A stretch of DNA of 64,000 bases, from positions 1-64,000 of the forward strand of contig QLIY01000435.1 of the NCBI GenBank assembly GCA_003260075.1, in the 5' to 3' direction. The notes under the pieces were generated by a model that was given only the letters and a program-made list of their open reading frames with translations, ran no database searches and was not told the DNA's origin. Positions 61,675 through 64,000 of this stretch are shown one piece after another. Position numbers and translations under genes: made by a program. This DNA comes from Phallusia mammillata. Its lineage: Eukaryota; Chordata; Ascidiacea; Phlebobranchia; Ascidiidae. The stretch's first letter is position 1; the number at the start of each line of letters is the position of its first letter.

Positions 61675-64000
61675 TTACGAAACACATCTGGCCAATTCGA
61701 CTGCTAGGGTTCGGTCCCCAAGACACATGTTCCTTTCCATGCCCTGCAGTTCATATCCTTCGTTGCATTTGAGGAAGAATACTACTTCGACATCGAACAT
61801 AGTTTGGCCTTGTGGCTCGATGTATCCATTTACCGGTTGTGGGGGCGTACACATCAGTGGTGCCGTCGTCAAAGGCTGTGCAGGAACGCTGGGTTTCGCT
61901 TAAATAACAAATATATACTTTTTCCCACTATTAAATCATACAGTGAACTAGTGACGGTTTGCATACTTCGGCAATCTGGTACAGGGCCGAAAATTGTTCC
62001 ATCCGAATTGCAGAAGCGAAGTCCGATACTTCCTGGAGCAAGCTCGTAACCTTCCATACATTCATATCTGATGAGTTGAGTAGCTTGCCATGCTGTCTGC
62101 TTTTCTGGTACCGTCCTTGCGTTTGCTGGCACTTCAGGGTTACTGCATGTTTTGGTTTCTGTCGAAATTGTTGGAGTATAAACGGAAAGTCTAGAATGTG
62201 TTAAAATTGGTTTAACTTTCTTACCTTCGCATGATGGAATATCACCAAATATAGTTCCGTCTGGTTGGCAGAATCGAGTCGGGATACTAACCATTCGATA
62301 GCCATGCAAGCAATCATATGTGATAAGCTCATTTGCTGCCCAACTGGTTTTCTCAGGTGGAATGGTCATGCCGTTTTTTGGAACTTCTGGGTTATCGCAA
62401 GTTACTGGTGTGACTGTAATTGGTGGCGCAGTGACTCCTGTAAAACGTTCAGGAATAGGTTATTGCAGAGTATTTTTTCTGTACTGTGTCTACTATGGCA
62501 AGATTTAAATATACCGATGCAAGTGTGTGTATCAGCGGAAAACGTTCCGTTTGACTGGCAGCGGATTGAGGCCGGTTGGCGACGGTTCGAATCCGTGAGG
62601 ACATCCAAACTGCATGGTGTCATCTTGTTACCACACCCCAGATTTGGGGTTAGTAATAAACACCAACGGTGGTAGTTGGGGCGCCGAACAAACCACTTAC
62701 ACTGGCACAAAATTAAGTTCAGGTTTAATTGTAGACGGTAAACAGGTTTGTTGCGAAAATCGTTTTTAAAGTGCCTGAACACGGAGCATACTCGACTCGT
62801 ACAGGGGATGTTTCGTGCTGCAAATGCTCTACTTCAACACTGGTCTGCTTTAGTGCAATTGGTTGTCAAAATTATTTTAATTGGAAGTCTTCTTATTTCT
62901 GAAGTTTCGAGACTACGATTACCTTCACATTTTGGGACATTTCCTGCGATAGTTCCATCCGGTTTGCACATCCGAGTAGAGCGACCAACCATGCGGTATC
63001 CAACCATGCATTCATAAGTGATAAGCTCTGTGGGTTGCCAGATTGTCTTTCCAATTGGGACAGTTATTGCGTTTTGCGGAACGATGGGATTTTGACATGT
63101 TGTTTTTGTTTCGGAAACAGCCTGATCGGTCTCTGTTTTGGAATAAAAAAATTAAACTAAGCAACTTTGGGTCAATTCGTTTTATGTTGCTGTTAATCTT
63201 CTTTTGAATTCATTCAAAAAAGCTAGTGTGTATTTTACGAGTGTATTTTTTTGTCCACCTATGAATTGGTGGACTCTAATTCATTTTGTTAAGAATTAGA
63301 AAGAAACGGTTTGCTCAATGCACATCGCCTATTGGAGACCAGTCTGTAGTAAGGCGCTTAAAGTTCTCACCTTCGCATGTTGGAATTTCACCAAATATAG
63401 TTCCGTCTGGTTGGCAGAAACGAGTCGGAAGACCAATTATTTGATAGTCAGGCAAGCATTCGTAAGTGATAAGCTCATTTGCTGCCCAACTGGTTTTGTC
63501 AGCTGGAATAGTCTTGCCGTTTTTCGGAACTTCTGGGTTGTCACAAGTCACTGGGGTAACTGTTGTCGATGGTGGCATAGTGACGTAAAAAATCTGTAAA
63601 ACAGCTGCAAAAAAGTCAGCTTGGTTAGGTCATTCTTGTTAAGTCTTTGTCGGTTTGCAAAAAAACAGACTCGCTAGTTAAACTGGTGACAATTACAAGT
63701 TGATTAACGTTAAAGTGATTTCATAGATGTGAGCTTGGTGCGGATATATCACATGTGATCACTATATACAACAAAACTGCGGGCACTTTGGTGATGTTAC
63801 ATGTTGTTTCTCCTCCTAATCTTGAGACATTTTTTGACACTTTTTCTAAACGCGGAACGATTTTTGACCTAATTTCACACAAAAAACGTAACTAACATAC
63901 CTTGTTTATCACCAACATAGCCGGTAAACGTCAATGCAAAAATTCCCAATGTCAAGATTATAATACCCACAATACAACTGTAAACTTTGGTCTGTTTTCC
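61675..64000 (-). CDS. Gene D: secreted CCP protein (5' partial)
   Basis: Exons: 63901-64000 (continues past the window), 63371-63604, 62923-63132, 62225-62437, 61967-62158, 61675-61898. The first encodes a hydrophobic leader (CIVGIIILTLGIFALTFTGY); its start codon is outside. Five CCPs follow, each with four cysteines. Two have near-identical segments (TSWAANELITY, RFCQPDGTIFG), showing recent exon duplication. Stop TAA at 61675-61677 comes two residues after the last cysteine (CVS), overlapping a GTAAGT donor-like sequence. The visible part sums to 391 codons. A defective CCP exon lies at 62515-62701 and must be skipped. The last two exons match those of gene F at 36215 and 34946. Confidence 0.78.
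62515..62701 (-). pseudogene. dead CCP exon in gene D
   Basis: Aligns with the functional exon of gene F at 36767-36964 (FITNPKSG against FISNPKNG; QFGCPHGFEPS against QFGCPPGLEPS). In the expected frame there are stops (TAA in the second codon after the acceptor-like site, and TGGTAA where F has TGGGAA) and a two-base deletion (CCGTCGCCAACC against CCGTCACGTCAACC). It cannot be translated in the mRNA of gene D. Confidence 0.75.

Noticed and set aside
21167..64000. CRISPR-like reading of the regularly spaced similar units
   Set aside because: The units are coding CCP exons with introns, on animal DNA; spacing and repeat length do not fit a CRISPR array.

Overview
This is eukaryotic, animal DNA: AT-rich, with small exons, GT-AG introns and abundant non-autonomous hAT-type elements. 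Protein content points to an invertebrate chordate, most likely a Ciona-like tunicate: Death-domain proteins, one with a TIR domain of the invertebrate type, beside large families of complement-control-protein (CCP/sushi) genes. The species call is an inference from gene content, compactness and apparent high heterozygosity; I could not search a database. Exons below were joined by hand from splice consensus, intron phase and domain continuity. Nearly all inferred internal exons of the CCP genes are exact multiples of three, which supports the models.

Plus strand, about 1-18 kb: three tandem paralogues with matching exon plans. Gene A (988-4692, first exon missing) encodes Death-linker-Death-TIR. 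Genes B (8140-13733) and C (15047-17343) have the two Death-domain modules but no TIR that I can find. Introns and spacers carry at least seven hAT-like MITEs (1-20 kb), a tRNA-derived SINE and an inverted array of a 13-base motif.

Minus strand, about 21-64 kb: four CCP genes in one orientation. From the right edge: gene D (61675-64000, 5' end outside the window, five good CCP exons plus one dead one); gene E (56959-58463, signal peptide, three CCPs, short Ser/Thr/Pro tail); gene F (34946-55162, 40 exons, about 2,460 residues, signal peptide, CCP, two EGF-like domains, 36 more CCPs); and gene G (21167-32991, 16 exons, about 1,021 residues, same amino-terminal plan, 13 CCPs). F and G are clear paralogues. 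In F the middle of the protein grew by repeated duplication of a two-exon unit made of two different CCP types. Almost all CCPs replace the hallmark tryptophan by Phe or Tyr. All introns are phase 1, and the last exons carry an in-frame stop directly after the last CCP cysteine or a short tail, so the products look secreted.

Assembly caution: ten runs of exactly 10 C, plus longer C runs, look like gap filler (N written as C). Nine of the ten-base runs are flanked by near-identical direct repeats of about 90-120 bases, best read as unmerged overlapping contig ends or haplotypes. One of these falls inside a coding exon of gene E and creates a false internal repeat.

Functionally, secreted or surface CCP proteins and cytoplasmic Death/TIR adaptors are both typical of innate immune recognition and signalling. 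Their adjacency suggests, but does not show, an immune gene neighbourhood.
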